The notes under the pieces are model-generated. The model was not told the DNA's origin, ran no database searches, and saw only the letters and a list, made by a program, of their open reading frames with translations. From the NCBI GenBank assembly GCA_947044365.1, contig OX345641.1, positions 1,711,460-1,775,459 on the forward strand: 64,000 bases of DNA, written 5' to 3'. A program made the translations under genes and the position numbers. The stretch comes from Petrosia ficiformis. Taxonomy: Eukaryota; Porifera; Demospongiae; Haplosclerida; Petrosiidae. Positions 39,238-50,391 of the stretch are shown here, in pieces; the stretch's first letter is position 1, and each line of letters opens with the position of its first letter.

Positions 39238-42200
39238 TTAGTCTTTCTTTTCTTTCCCTTCACCTCCAATAATCTTTGCTCTTTGTTTCATCATGTGACC
39301 GTATAGCTGTGTAAATGCTAAAGAAAAAGAAGAGATGTTATGATATGAAGTCATTCTTGTTGCTGATCATATAGCTGTGGAAATGCTAGGGAAAAAGATG
39401 TTATGAAGTCATGGAAATTTGATTCTGGAGGATGGTACTCAAAAAACTGCTTCCAATGAAGGTAAATCTATACTTTTATATCTCAAAGAATTTACCTGTT
39501 CAGTTTGTTATATGTATGGACTAGTTATTGCAATGCTTACATTTATAGTTTAACCATATTGTTTTAGTGTTTAACAGGTACAAATTCAATCAAAGGAGAC
39601 TACAGAGTATGTAGATATAGAGAGATAAAGAAAAGAAAATAGTTACAGAGACTGCAAGCAAAGGAAAAAGAGATTACAGAAAGAACAGCAGCTACAGAGC
39701 TAGAGACTATTGACCACACCTACTAAGGTTAACAGAAGAACAGTGAAGGTGCTAACCTGGTATATACATAAGAGCAGTGAAGATTATATAATAATAGTAA
39801 GAGAAAGCCATGTTATAACAGTTTGGTAGAGTCAGTGAGAACTGCTGAGATGCCTTTACAATTGGCATAGCTGTAAATGCCATCATTAATTCACCCTATA
39901 TAGGAGAGGATTACAGGTTTGGAATATAACTATTGTACTCACTAAGACTCCAATTGGATATAGTACATAGAAGACAGTGTACCTGTGATAAATGAGATGA
40001 TAGTCCACTTACATTTATCATTAATTCAATAATCATATCATTTACTCATTCAATCTACTAACAAGTGTATATAGAGAAAAAAAGTATCCCTATGATTGCT
40101 TTATGGTGTCCAGCATTGAGTAACCATGGCCAGGCATGCGTCAAGCACTTTAGTGCTTGTGCTTTAAGCACTTTTTTCAATGTGCTTGCAAGCATTTTAT
40201 TAAATAAAGTGCTTGTGCTTGAGCATTTTTGCAGATGTGCTTGTTAAGTATTATTTAAAGCACAAAGCACTTTTTTTCAGGCATGCTTAGTGTACATGTA
40301 TAGTCTACTAGCAGTTTTGCTATCCATGTACACATGAAAGTGTTAATCACCTTGATCTGATGGCACAGCTGATCAACACATGCACATTTTTTTTACACCT
40401 GCCACCTGGTGGAAACTTGGTAGGACAGCTGTTGACTTTAAAGTACTGAATTCTGTAGCTTTTTCTTTTTTGGTTTACTTGTTTGATACTGGATAATGGC
40501 TGAGTTCAAGAAGAAATTCCCAGTAGTTCTGAACCATTACGTCTTACCATTTGGTACTTTCATCCCCAGTTGTTATATGACTGGGTGATCAGCTTATACA
40601 GTTGAGCATTATGACAGGTTCCACTCTACTAACCCAAAACCCTTTCATGTGATCATCAGCTTATTAATTTCAGAGAAATTGCTACTCATTGATTCCTCTT
40701 GAAAAATCACGAGACAAGCTCCCGACCAAAGGAGCAGATGACAATTTCACATCTTGTAGAATCTAGTAAAAAGTATGGACTAAAAGATCCACGCCAATTA
40801 CGCATATCCAGAGTACTGATATCTTTTATAGCTGAGGATATGGTCGCTCTTTCCATTGTTGAGAGCAGACAATTTAGAGCTTTACTCCACACTCTTGACC
40901 CAAGATATAATATACCAACCAGAAAGCAACTTACCAATGTTTTACTCAAAGAGAGATTTGATGAGGTCTTCGACCTTGTGAAAGTACGTTTAAAGAATGT
41001 GAATGAACTGAGTCTAACCATGGATATATGGTCTAACAGACAAATGAGATCCTACTGTGGAATTACCATCCACTACATTCATGACTGGAAGTTAGAATCT
41101 GCGATGTTGGCTTGCAACCGCTTCAAAGGTCGACACACGGGAGAAAACATCTTTCAGGAATATGAAACACCATCTCATCTTTTGAAATCTCTTCTAAAGT
41201 CAAGCACGTTGTTACAGATCATGCTGCAAATATGCTTAAAGCATTCAACTTGCCAGGATATGAAGAAGAGAGTGATGATTCTGAGTTATCCGATGATGAG
41301 GACAACAACATCAGTCATCACAAAGAATTTTTTGATGTTTTGCCGGTGGAGCATCATGGGTGCTTTGCCCATGCCCTTCAATTGGTCATTAAGGATGGAT
41401 TTAAGAATGCTGGCCGGATAGATCGTGTAATCTCTAAGTGTTCAAAGATTGTCTCTCATGTTCGAAAATCCACCATAGCAACAGAAGTCTTGGAAGGAGG
41501 GAAAAAGCTGGAGATTGCTAATGCTACCCGTTGGAATTCCCAACTTAATTAAGATGATCAGATCTATTCTTGCTGTTGATCAACAGAAACTTGATTCTTT
41601 ACAAGATGCTCCTAAACTGACCCTTTAGGAAAAAAAAATCTGCTGAGTTCGAGTGCGCATTCTATTACGCGCCATGCCCACTAATTGACCGAGCCCCCGG
41701 GAATGATGCAACTTCCTTAACTACATATACAATGCATACTCACAAAGTGGACACAAGAATATAAATATATAATTATTATAATTATATATAAACATACATT
41801 GAACCCATGGGAAAGCAATCATAGGGATGGCCCTACAGGCCATAAAAATAAATATTACTACCTATAGGCCATTCTTATTATACACCATTGATAAATTTTA
41901 ATTTAAACTTTCGTTTACTCATCAGTCATCAATAGCATCACAATAATCCAATTTCATTAGCCATCCATATGACATTATACTATTTTTCACGCATGGACCT
42001 CTAGTCCATCCATTATACCTAACATTCTACTACTACAGCAGTCATTATAGTTCCATTGCAATACAAGCCGCTAGCAACAAGATGTTAACCATTGTTCAAT
42101 CAAGTAGGCATAAATATTTAAACGAATATCATTAATCATTACACGAAACGTACCCACAACGAAACAGACAGTCTAAGTGATGTCCAAAATTGCCATCAAA

Positions 42201-43811
42201 GACTAAGATTACTTTGATACTGATTGAACCCTAACCCTACCCTAAATGAACCACATAATGATATTCATGAGATTTTGATGGCAATGTTGGACATAAATAA
42301 ACAGTCCTGGGAAATAGGAGTGACCTCGTTAAGGATGGTTGGTATAGGAATGACAAAAAATCTTGTATCCTAACATCCTTCATTGTGATGGTCATTCTAC
42401 CAACACTGGTCCCTACAAGTATGCTTACCTTAGCCACAGAAGAAAATACGGTACACTACCAATCAGAGAAGATGCATAGTATGCATATCTTATCACTTCC
42501 ACTAAAGACCATGCCAGCAGTGCAAACAATATACCAAATGTCTGAGGAATCTAATTATAAAAGGGTGTGGTTAATAAAGGCGGAGACCATCATGCATGTC
42601 TTATCATTATAGTTCAACCTGCTAAGTCAGCATGTAATACATATATATATATATTCCATAACATTGATGATCTGAAATGACGTGCACATTCTTCTGGGTA
42701 GAAGGTCACTGTTTTGTAAAGACATTTTATTTTGTGTTCTACAACAATACAGTCTCTTAAAGAGGTTCTTACATAAACTGTGGTTCTGGTTAGTTATTAC
42801 ATACACAAGACTGTGGCTACTAAAAACATGCCCACTATGTTAGGTCCCTCAGCACTAATTAAATATTTCAGATTAAGGTAGGTAATAACATCTAGATTCA
42901 TACCCAGCTGCTTACACAAGACAAAAGACTGCCTAGCTGCTTGATGCAATGTGATTCTTTTTATATGCACACAACTAAAAGTGGTCCTGCGATATATATA
43001 CTTTTGTAAGATAGCATTTCATTCGTCCACCCCTTCCATAGTATACTGCCATACTATAATACATATGTTCATACATGCATTCAAATACGTACATAAATGT
43101 GTACATATGCATGTACATGTACAAAACATTTAACACATTCTAGGTACCTGAAATTCACTTAAAAAATTGCTTAGGTCGAAGGAAAATATGATTTGTTTTT
43201 ACTTTCATTATCAGTACTTACCCCATGTACTGCCTCAATGACTCCCCAGAGAATGAAAAGACGAGAATATACTTGCATCACAGTTGTCAAAACACTAGAT
43301 CGAACTATTCCAGTAATACAATGAATAATCTTTGGGTGTGGTTTATATCATGTGAGTATCATGTGACTAGTATTAGGTACCTCTAATATCGCAAGGGTTT
43401 GAAAAACTAGTACTTCTTTTCGAACTTTTTCGTAAAGGCCAGGAACTCCTTGTGCCAATCCAATCCCACCGAAATTAACGGAAAGATACTGGATTGTATT
43501 TATAAGAATTAGACCCCATCTGTTATACATAGTATGTACATAAAATATAATAATTATGATGCTTTCTGTCTTCTTTTTTGTTTTGACATGAAGCCCAACT
43601 TTGGTAATAAAACACACATGCACCATTCAGTACTTTAGACCTCCCATTCATATACATACAGCTTATACATACAGCTTATACATACAGCTTACCCACAGCT
43701 CTGAACGACATTATAAGCTACAAGATAGCCTTTCACAAAAGGAGCATATGATGAAGCATCTCTACCACTACTTCCAGCTCTATCAGAAACTTGACCCTCA
43801 CGAGTTGCCAT
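39238..43811 (-). CDS. HACD: 3-hydroxyacyl-CoA dehydratase (very-long-chain fatty acid elongation), core exons not found
   Basis: The ER multi-pass enzyme performs the third step of very-long-chain fatty acid elongation. Recognised exons on the minus strand: 43693-43811 (start, to GYLVAYNVVQSCG), 43381-43519 (WGLILINTIQYL, EVLVFQTLAILE), 43222-43329 (IIHCITGIVRSSV, LQ-like VMQVYSRLFILWGV) and the last exon 39238-39317 (FTQLYGHMMKQR, then a lysine-rich end typical of ER retention). The first three join in frame with GT-AG sites. The roughly 100 residues between, which in the family carry the catalytic Tyr and Glu (the WSxTExIRY region and YPxGVxxE), were not found on the minus strand between 39318 and 43221. 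That interval instead holds two inverted hAT copies. Either these exons escaped my reading or the gene is broken. A partial duplicate of the last-exon acceptor region is at 39361-39415. Confidence 0.75.
40082..41844 (+). mobile_element. hAT-superfamily transposon with damaged transposase
   Basis: Bounded by AAGTATCCCTATGATTGCTT on the left and the inverse-type end GGGAAAGCAATCATAGGGAT plus GGCCCTACAGGCCATA on the right; the shared terminal core is ATCCCTATGATTGCTTT. It carries the transposase remnant described separately. Target-site duplications could not be fixed by eye. It lies in the HACD gene in opposite orientation to that gene. Confidence 0.82.
40699..41552 (+). pseudogene. hAT transposase, frameshifted and C-terminally truncated
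   Basis: The first part (40699 to about 41160) reads LTMDIWSNRQMRSYCGITIH, matching the hAT catalytic core around its first Asp. The second part (about 41165-41552) is in another frame and reads VVTDHAANMLKAF, GCFAHALQLVIKDG and ATRWNS, typical hAT motifs. The frame changes near 41160-41175. The stop at 41552 removes the C-terminal hAT dimerisation domain, and no N-terminal BED zinc finger was seen. It therefore cannot make a full transposase. Confidence 0.85.
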
Positions 43812-43960
43812 GTTCTCCAAGAACCACACCCCCTAATCAAACTGTGGTTTACACTGCAAAAATAGGAGATACTGCTATGAAACCATTCCAATATTTTATG
43901 CATTATAATTATATATAAAGAATAATAAAAAAAAAGAATAATAAAAAAAAAATGAAAGAA

Positions 43961-44053
43961 GATGTAGGGATGTCAAAACCCAAAAAGCATGCAAACAAGG
44001 TAAGGTGGGACCCAAAATTAAACAAACCACTTCCATACAACCCTACATAAGTA
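43961..44053 (+). repeat. GATGTAGGGATGTCAAAACCC family, copy 2
   Basis: Nearly identical to the left part of 36593-36723, including AAACAAACCACTTCCATA, but continues CCTACATAAGTAC, the inverse of the other copy's loop. Confidence 0.7.
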
Positions 44054-45102
44054 CAGCTCTTTTAACCACGGCTATGAGTGTGAATACTGTGCTTGGGAAC
44101 AAGTTCTCGACATGTCGTGCTAACACTTTCAATTTACAACTTCCAATGTGGTGGTGGCGGTGGCATGTTGGCATTCTATTTTTCAAAACACCCACGCTTT
44201 GTTGGCTATCATAGGGCGGTACTTTGATTGAAGTATCCGACTTTTGACGTTAGTTTGAAATTAGCATATAGCACATGCTGATGTATGTGTGATGTATATA
44301 CTTGGTTTATAGCTTAGTCTAGTAAGAGAGCAAGGGATGTCGAGAGGATGAATGACAAAAGCTTTTAAACAATACCAGAATATTGAAAGTAAAAGTTTAC
44401 TTATATATATACAGCAAAAATATGACTAGTAAACAAATCTAAATTTAGTAACAAAACAATCTTAAAAATCAATTCTCAAATTACATCTAAAGTAAACAAC
44501 TATGCAATTCAACATGATTAGGACAAGTCATTGTTCAAAGTTTCGGAGGGTAATGGCATATTTTCCCAGGAGTGCAAAGTAGTTCAAGCACTTCCGATGC
44601 TTCTTCGAAAGCTTCAGAATTTTCCACACTACTAACTGTATCATGTGCACCAAGTATTGAAACGTACACTACAATAAATAAATTTTAAAAATTAATTATG
44701 TAGTAGAAGATTTCCAAACCCTTTTGATGGCCAGATACAAGTACTAAATTGTTGGCATGAATATGAGTAGAGAGCACCCAAAATTATTGTGTTTCAATTA
44801 CAATTAGTACAAAGTAGCTTCGAAATTATATGTATGTATACTGAGTAACCAACTATTAAATCCTTGCAACTGTATATACTAGATTAGTTATTTTAACCGT
44901 TAATTTTTGTTTTTGCAACAACTATAACCGATGACAAATCAGTTTTATATAGCGTTGACACTTAATTAAGACAAGAAACTTTATTAAGTATAAAAGAAGA
45001 TACATGTAGATTTTGCAAATAGTATACAAAGATTAAAAAAATAAGAGAGCAGAGACAGACACATTGATATAGATCATATTGTAATGTATATAGTGGATGT
45101 TT
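44054..45102. other. Gene-free stretch
   Basis: No exon recognised. A fragment ending in TTATTTTAACCGTTAATTTT and TTTTTGCAAC at about 44885-44930 belongs to the CACTGCAAAAAT terminus family. A TTTATT at about 44983 is the likely minus-strand poly(A) signal for the next gene. Confidence 0.5.
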
Positions 45103-46047
45103 CTACACTATTGATAGGTAGATGGCAATCATTAGGAAGGAAATTGTAACCCAGGGATTGTTCACCAAAATCTGCACAGTAACAGAAAACACTAAAAGTG
45201 CAATAAGTTTGAATTTGTCCATCTTGTTAATTTTGAAGTACACATTCAGCCTATCCTTCAAACCATTCAACCAATATTTCTCTTGTCTCCTGTTTGTATA
45301 TCCAAGTCGGTATGCTTCCATGGCGACAAATATGTTAGTAATCATCGCAGGATTCACCAAGTATGGGTTAATTGTCACAAATACAATGACTGGTTGGTTT
45401 GTGAGCTCTCGTAGTAATAGGACCAAAACACTGAAGCATACAAAAACCATGTAAATTGTTGTACGTAAACGAACAATTTTAAGTGACTTGAAAAAAGTAT
45501 ATGTTCTAGAGCAGGAGATCTGGAAAGCTATATCAACCGCAAACTCCTGACACGAATAACCTGATGCCAAAGGCTCTTCCTCCTGAACTTGTTGCATGTG
45601 TTTCTCTCGTTCTTTGCGTGTAACCCAACCTACATGATGAAGTATATAGTCATTTTCCACCGAGTCCCTCTCTTTCCATGGAAGTCGTTTTCCCAAACCA
45701 GAATAAACTTCACCAACTGCATGAGTCACAAGACACGTGTTGCTGTTTTCAGGTTGTATGGCTACAATCCAATGGGCAAGTGTTGGATCTAACGTGTTTG
45801 TACTGTGGTTTTCTGCCTGCTCGTATCTGCGATGCTGGCCAATTAATAATTTGGCGTCCGTTTGTATATGCCGACCAAGACTTACTCTCCATACAACAAC
45901 AAAATATGGTAAAATCAGTAAAACCGGATAGAGATAGCCAAGGGCTGCTGCTATCAAACATAAAATTCCATAGTAGACATCGAACTTGCGAAACAAAAGA
46001 ACAGCTCCGAGAATACCGAGTGACAGACTTGTTGATAGGGTAAACAT
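45103..46047 (-). CDS. Multi-pass membrane protein of unknown family, single exon
   Basis: An intact 314-residue frame. Hydrophobic segments lie at about residues 6-19, 25-53 (enough for one long or two short helices), 197-213, 219-243 and 280-313. Between the second and third lies a soluble block of about 140 residues with AHWIVAI (His92), ILHHVGWV and SGYSCQEFAVDIAF (Cys166). A His near a hydrophobic strand and a later Cys before E-F is reminiscent of permuted papain-like (NlpC/LRAT-type) hydrolases, but this is only a pattern and I do not recognise the family. The C-terminal segment has the paired arrangement INPYLVNPAMITNIFVAMEA. No intron sites are needed. Two fold-back sequences lie in the 400 bp upstream. 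Confidence 0.75.
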   Translation of the reverse strand: MFTLSTSLSLGILGAVLLFRKFDVYYGILCLIAAALGYLYPVLLILPYFVVVWRVSLGRHIQTDAKLLIGQHRRYEQAENHSTNTLDPTLAHWIVAIQPENSNTCLVTHAVGEVYSGLGKRLPWKERDSVENDYILHHVGWVTRKEREKHMQQVQEEEPLASGYSCQEFAVDIAFQISCSRTYTFFKSLKIVRLRTTIYMVFVCFSVLVLLLRELTNQPVIVFVTINPYLVNPAMITNIFVAMEAYRLGYTNRRQEKYWLNGLKDRLNVYFKINKMDKFKLIALLVFSVTVQILVNNPWVTISFLMIAIYLSIV

Positions 46048-46222
46048 ACTAACGCCCCAAAATGTTTTCTTTGTCGATAATTAGTCGCACCCCAGACTAA
46101 CTAGCTGATAACAACTCTTAGTCTCTAAGGGCGTGGCTCGCCAGACTAAACAACCCCACATATTGCGCAAACAATCATGGCTGTAGTCCCCGGCCGCACC
46201 CCGCATCCTATACTTGTTCATC

Positions 46223-46294
46223 TAGTCTGGCGAACCAGCCTCTACCCTTTTTGACAACCGATTGTCAAAGGGTAGAGGTTGGTTCGCCAGACTA
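46223..46294. repeat. Near-perfect hairpin, TAGTCTGGCGAACCA
   Basis: TAGTCTGGCGAACCAGCCTC and onward is answered by its inverse after a loop of about four bases, giving a stem of about 33 bp. A further partial copy (GCTCGCCAGACTA) is at 46136-46148. It lies upstream of the 45103-46047 gene. Confidence 0.9.
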
Positions 46295-46375
46295 TTGTTC
46301 ATCACGGTTCATGAGGATGAAGTACACATCTACGTAATAGAAAACTCCATTTTACCTTTTTTTGGCTGAGTTAGT

Positions 46376-46456
46376 TATGAATAGCTCTGAAAACTGCACA
46401 CTCATTTAAAATTTAAAAAATAATTTATGAGTGTGCATTTTACAGAGCTATTCATA
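46376..46456. repeat. Hairpin, TATGAATAGCTCTG arms
   Basis: TATGAATAGCTCTGAAAACT and TGCACACTCAT are answered by an inverted arm with two small differences, with an AT-rich loop of about 20 bp. Confidence 0.85.
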
Positions 46457-46850
46457 GGATTCTCCCTGGGGATTTCCCGTGTTGATACTAGAACATGGCC
46501 AGCTCAGCACCACAACTGATCCATCTATATATGACATCATACAGTACTCGATATAAACACTAAGTAATAGATGTTTTTTTTGTTGCTATATTTTCAACCT
46601 ACATGTGAATATCTTAATTCCCAAGAATGACAATGATAATTGGCAAATCTTTCCCTAGTTCCTAAACCTGGGGATATACCATTATCCCCAAAATCTGAAG
46701 ATTGATCAGTTGATCTAGGCCAGTCACATGTCTTGTGATGTAAAATGCCATTTCTTCCACATAACATCTAAATGACTGTCATATTATTGAAATGATGCGA
46801 TTGATTGAATGATGCGATTGATTGAACAATAAATATGAATGGGTGGATTC

Positions 46851-46989
46851 TTATGAAGTATCTCTGTTCTTTTGAGCCTCATCCCATATAGTGACACCAT
46901 CACACGTACAAACTTTCTTTGTGTTTTGAAATATACCAGCTGATCGTGCAATAATACCACACATTAGTCTAAAGAAATTGAAGAGATAT

Positions 46990-47028
<39 letters not shown>

Positions 47029-50000
47029 GATAGAGAGATAGAGAGATAGAAAGATTAGCTGTAATTAAATAGTGTTGGGAAAGTCCATTGTCTAAATGAC
47101 ATATTCGTGAAATGTAAGGAGAGTCCCAAATGTACTTATATAATGGTATAATACAGGGACAGCTCCTTACTTAAAGACACTCCCTTTATGATTATGATAG
47201 GGACAGTCCCATAATGACATGATCCAATAAATGAACATAATTACCTGCTTGTCAGAGGGATGGGTGATTTGGGGGTGTGTATCACCATAGATCGACCAAT
47301 TATATCCCAGACTTTAATACGATTGGAAACAGTTTGAAAAACAGCACGTCCTGTTTCATCTGGAGTCACTGAACAAAGATAACCAGCTGGCTGAGTAAAT
47401 AAATAGCCATTGATGTACGTCCATCCATCCATCCATCCATCCATCAGTCTGTTCATCCATCCATCCATCCATCCATCCATCCATCCATCCATCCATCCAT
47501 CCATCCATCCATCTATCCATTCAATCACCTTATCATCCTTTGTCACACCATATACATCTCCACAGTTATCACAGCCACTAGACAGATCCCCATACTCATG
47601 TATTTGTACAAGATGACTCTGTCCAGGTATCAGTCCATCAAGAGTACCGTCAATAGCACAACGATCTTGAGATAACTATATTTAATAGATATATATATAT
47701 ATATATATATATACATACATACATACATACATACATACCTGAACTAATCTCGCTAGTCCTTTGACACTTCCATTTCCTTTCATTACTGCCACAGCAGCAC
47801 CATGATGTAATGGAGTAGATATCCCCTCTCTAACTCCACCTATCCCTCGAAATATAACCAATTTTCCCGTTCCTTGCAGTAATTGTTGTACTCTTGATGA
47901 AGGTAGTGTGGTATCAACGAGAACCAATTCATTTGATATATCAATAAAAACATTTTCGATGCCTGAGGATTATAGGACAGTGAGAAAGCAGGATAGGTGG
48001 AGGCAGGTACATGTAAAGTTGTGTTTAGTGCCAGACATAGGCAAGCACTTTTGTACTTGTACTTAAAGATTTAAGAAAGGCTAATACTTATGCTTAAATG
48101 CATTGTCAAAGCACATGTACTTGTGTCTAAGACTATTCAACATTTTAAATGCATAGTACATGTTAAAAATCCTATTTGTATACTGGTATGTACATGTACT
48201 TGACTTATGTACATGTACTTGACCTATATACATGTACTTGACTCATGTACTTGACTTATGTATATGTACTTGATTTATGTAGTTGTACTTGACTTATATA
48301 CATCTATTTGAGCTATGTACATGTACTTGACTTATGTACATGTACTTGACTTATGTACACGTACATGTACTTGACTTGTGTACTTATGTACATGTAAATA
48401 ACTTATGTATTTACTTGACTTATGTACATGTACTTGACCTATGTACATGTACTTGACTTATGTACATGTACTTGACTTATTTACTTGTAATCATGTACTT
48501 GACTTATGTACATGTACTTGACTTATGTACATGTACTTGACTTAGGTACATGTACTTGACTTATGTACATGTACTTGACTTATATACATCTATTTGAGCT
48601 ATGTACATGTACTTGACTTATGTACATGTACTTGACTTATGTACACGTACATGTACTTGACTTGTGTACTTATGTACATGTAAATAACTTATGTATTTAC
48701 TTGACTTATGTACATGTACTTGACCTATGTACATGTACTTGACTTATGTACATGTACTTGACTTATTTACTTGTAATCATGTACTTGACTTATGTACATG
48801 TACTTGACTTATGTACATGTACTTGACTTAGGTACATGTACTTGACTTATGTACATGTACTTGACTTATATACATCTATTTGAGCTATGTACATGTACTT
48901 GACTTATGTACATGTACTTGACTTATGTACACGTACATGTACTTGACTTGTGTACTTATGTACATGTAAATAACTTATGTATTTACTTGACTTATGTACA
49001 TGTACTTGACCTATGTACATGTACTTGACTTATGTACATGTACTTGACTTATTTACTTGTAATCATGTACTTGACTTATGTACATGTACTTGACTTATGT
49101 ACATGTACTTGACTTATGTACATGTACTTGACTTAGGTACATGTACTTGACTTATGTACATGTACTTGACTTATATACATCTATTTGAGCTATGTACATG
49201 TACTTGACTTATGTACATGTACTTGACTTATGTACACGTACATGTACTTGACTTGTGTACTTATGTACATGTAAATAACTTATGTATTTACTTGACTTAT
49301 GTACATGTACTTGACCTATGTACATGTACTTGACTTATGTACATGTACTTGACTTATTTACTTGTAATCATGTACTTGACTTATGTACATGTACTTGACT
49401 TATGTACATGTACTTGACTTAGGTACATGTACTTGACTTATGTACATGTACTTGACTTAGGTACATGTACTTGACTTATGTACATGTACTTGACTTATAT
49501 ACATCTATTTGAACTATGTACATGTACTTGACTTATGTACTTGTACATTAGGTACCAATACTGTACTTGCCCTATGTCTATGAAGAGGATGAGAAGAAAT
49601 GATGAAGAAGAGGAGGATGGAAAGAGGAATAAGAGGGAGATGGAAACATACAGAACAGAATAGGGAATTACAATATATGGGAAATAATTCGCTGCTCAAA
49701 ATTTCATCATTCACATACTACGACGTAACTTATTTACTTTTTGTATATAATGAATTATTTTTTATTAATACAAATACTCGTTAACTAGTTACCTGATACA
49801 TTTAGAACAGACCGAACTTCATCTTCACAAGATTGACAAATCATTTGTACTGCAAATTCCATCTATACAATAAACACTAACATAATTACAATAGTGGCTT
49901 GATGTTATCCTAGGTGTGGTCATGGGGTGTGGCTGTCATATTTTTCTAGGAGCCATGTAATGAACTTATCGTTTATGGTTCAATCATTATACTCATTTTG

Positions 50001-50326
50001 AGATGGGTGAGGCCAAAATTACTCAAAACGCGAGCCCAAATTAATTGTAGCAGTGCTGTTATAAATGATTTACTGCAGGGGTAGATCACTCACTAGATAT
50101 TAGGTAGGTAAGATGCATAGATTAACCATACTATCTCTAAATCATAGGATCACGGGACGTTACATCCCTGACAATCTTTAAGAGTAGACAGATAAATATT
50201 CAGGTACAGGAGGAATAGTTATAATATTATATGGTACAGGATTAACACAAAGGAAACACAACTGATTCTCCATTGTAGAATATAGTAATATTACCTTACC
50301 TTTACTTGATCTTCATTTCTATCCAT
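46851..50326 (-). CDS. CCS: Copper chaperone for superoxide dismutase (complete, 6 exons)
   Basis: It delivers copper to Cu/Zn superoxide dismutase and forms its disulfide. Exons on the minus strand: 50300-50326, 49793-49862, 47739-47962, 47529-47675, 47245-47390, 46851-46968; 732 bases, 243 residues (human 274). All junctions are GT-AG and in frame. Domain I carries the Atx1-type copper site MICQSC and ends with [15 protein letters not shown]. Domain II is SOD-like ([44 protein letters not shown]). Domain III has the copper-transfer CxC motif in [10 protein letters not shown]. The loop that in animal CCS and SOD1 carries zinc ligands (between GDLSSGC and the GRAVF strand) is much shortened, so the zinc site appears absent. 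Intron 4 (47391-47528) is mostly a tetranucleotide repeat and is open in frame with both neighbouring exons. The gene shares a 65-bp promoter gap with MRTO4. Confidence 0.96.
46987..47052. repeat. (GA)n microsatellite
   Basis: A GAGA run with later GATAGAGA units in CCS intron 5. Confidence 0.95.
47420..47520. repeat. (CCAT)n microsatellite in CCS intron 4
   Basis: Pure CCAT repeats with one CAGTCTGTT interruption. On the gene strand it reads as open DGWM-type repeats; retention of this 138-base intron would add 46 residues without a stop. Confidence 0.95.
47688..47738. repeat. (AT)n then (ACAT)n microsatellite
   Basis: Abuts the splice donor of CCS exon 3; the donor GTATGTATG is itself the first unit of the repeat. 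Confidence 0.9.
48175..49560. repeat. TACATGTACTTGACTTATG minisatellite with higher-order period near 286 bp, in CCS intron 2
   Basis: The 19-bp unit repeats throughout. A landmark CATCTATTTGA occurs at about 48301, 48587, 48873, 49179 and 49502, giving spacings of 286, 286, 306 and 323 bp, so whole blocks have been copied. No exon is lost within. Confidence 0.93.
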
Positions 50327-50391
50327 TGTTGAAGGTGTGGTATAATAGGTGTGGTTAAATATATTATATAAGCCACGTGGACAAGACAGAG
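50327..50391. promoter_or_regulatory. Shared divergent promoter of CCS (-) and MRTO4 (+)
   Basis: Only 65 bp separate the two start codons. CCACGTGG (E-box core CACGTG at 50374-50379) lies 13 bp before the MRTO4 ATG. No TATA-like box was identified for either gene. Confidence 0.7.

Noticed and set aside
39560..39725. Purine-rich stretch reading LQAKEKEITERTAATELE on the plus strand
   Set aside because: Short, with no convincing partner exon, and inside the HACD gene; likely chance coiled-coil composition.
42385..42612. 75-codon frame between the hAT element and HACD exon 3
   Set aside because: No recognisable domain; checked specifically for missing HACD exons on the minus strand and none was seen.
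48175..49560. Regular repeats that might suggest a CRISPR-like array
   Set aside because: Units are contiguous with no unique spacers, and the region is a minisatellite in an intron of an animal gene.
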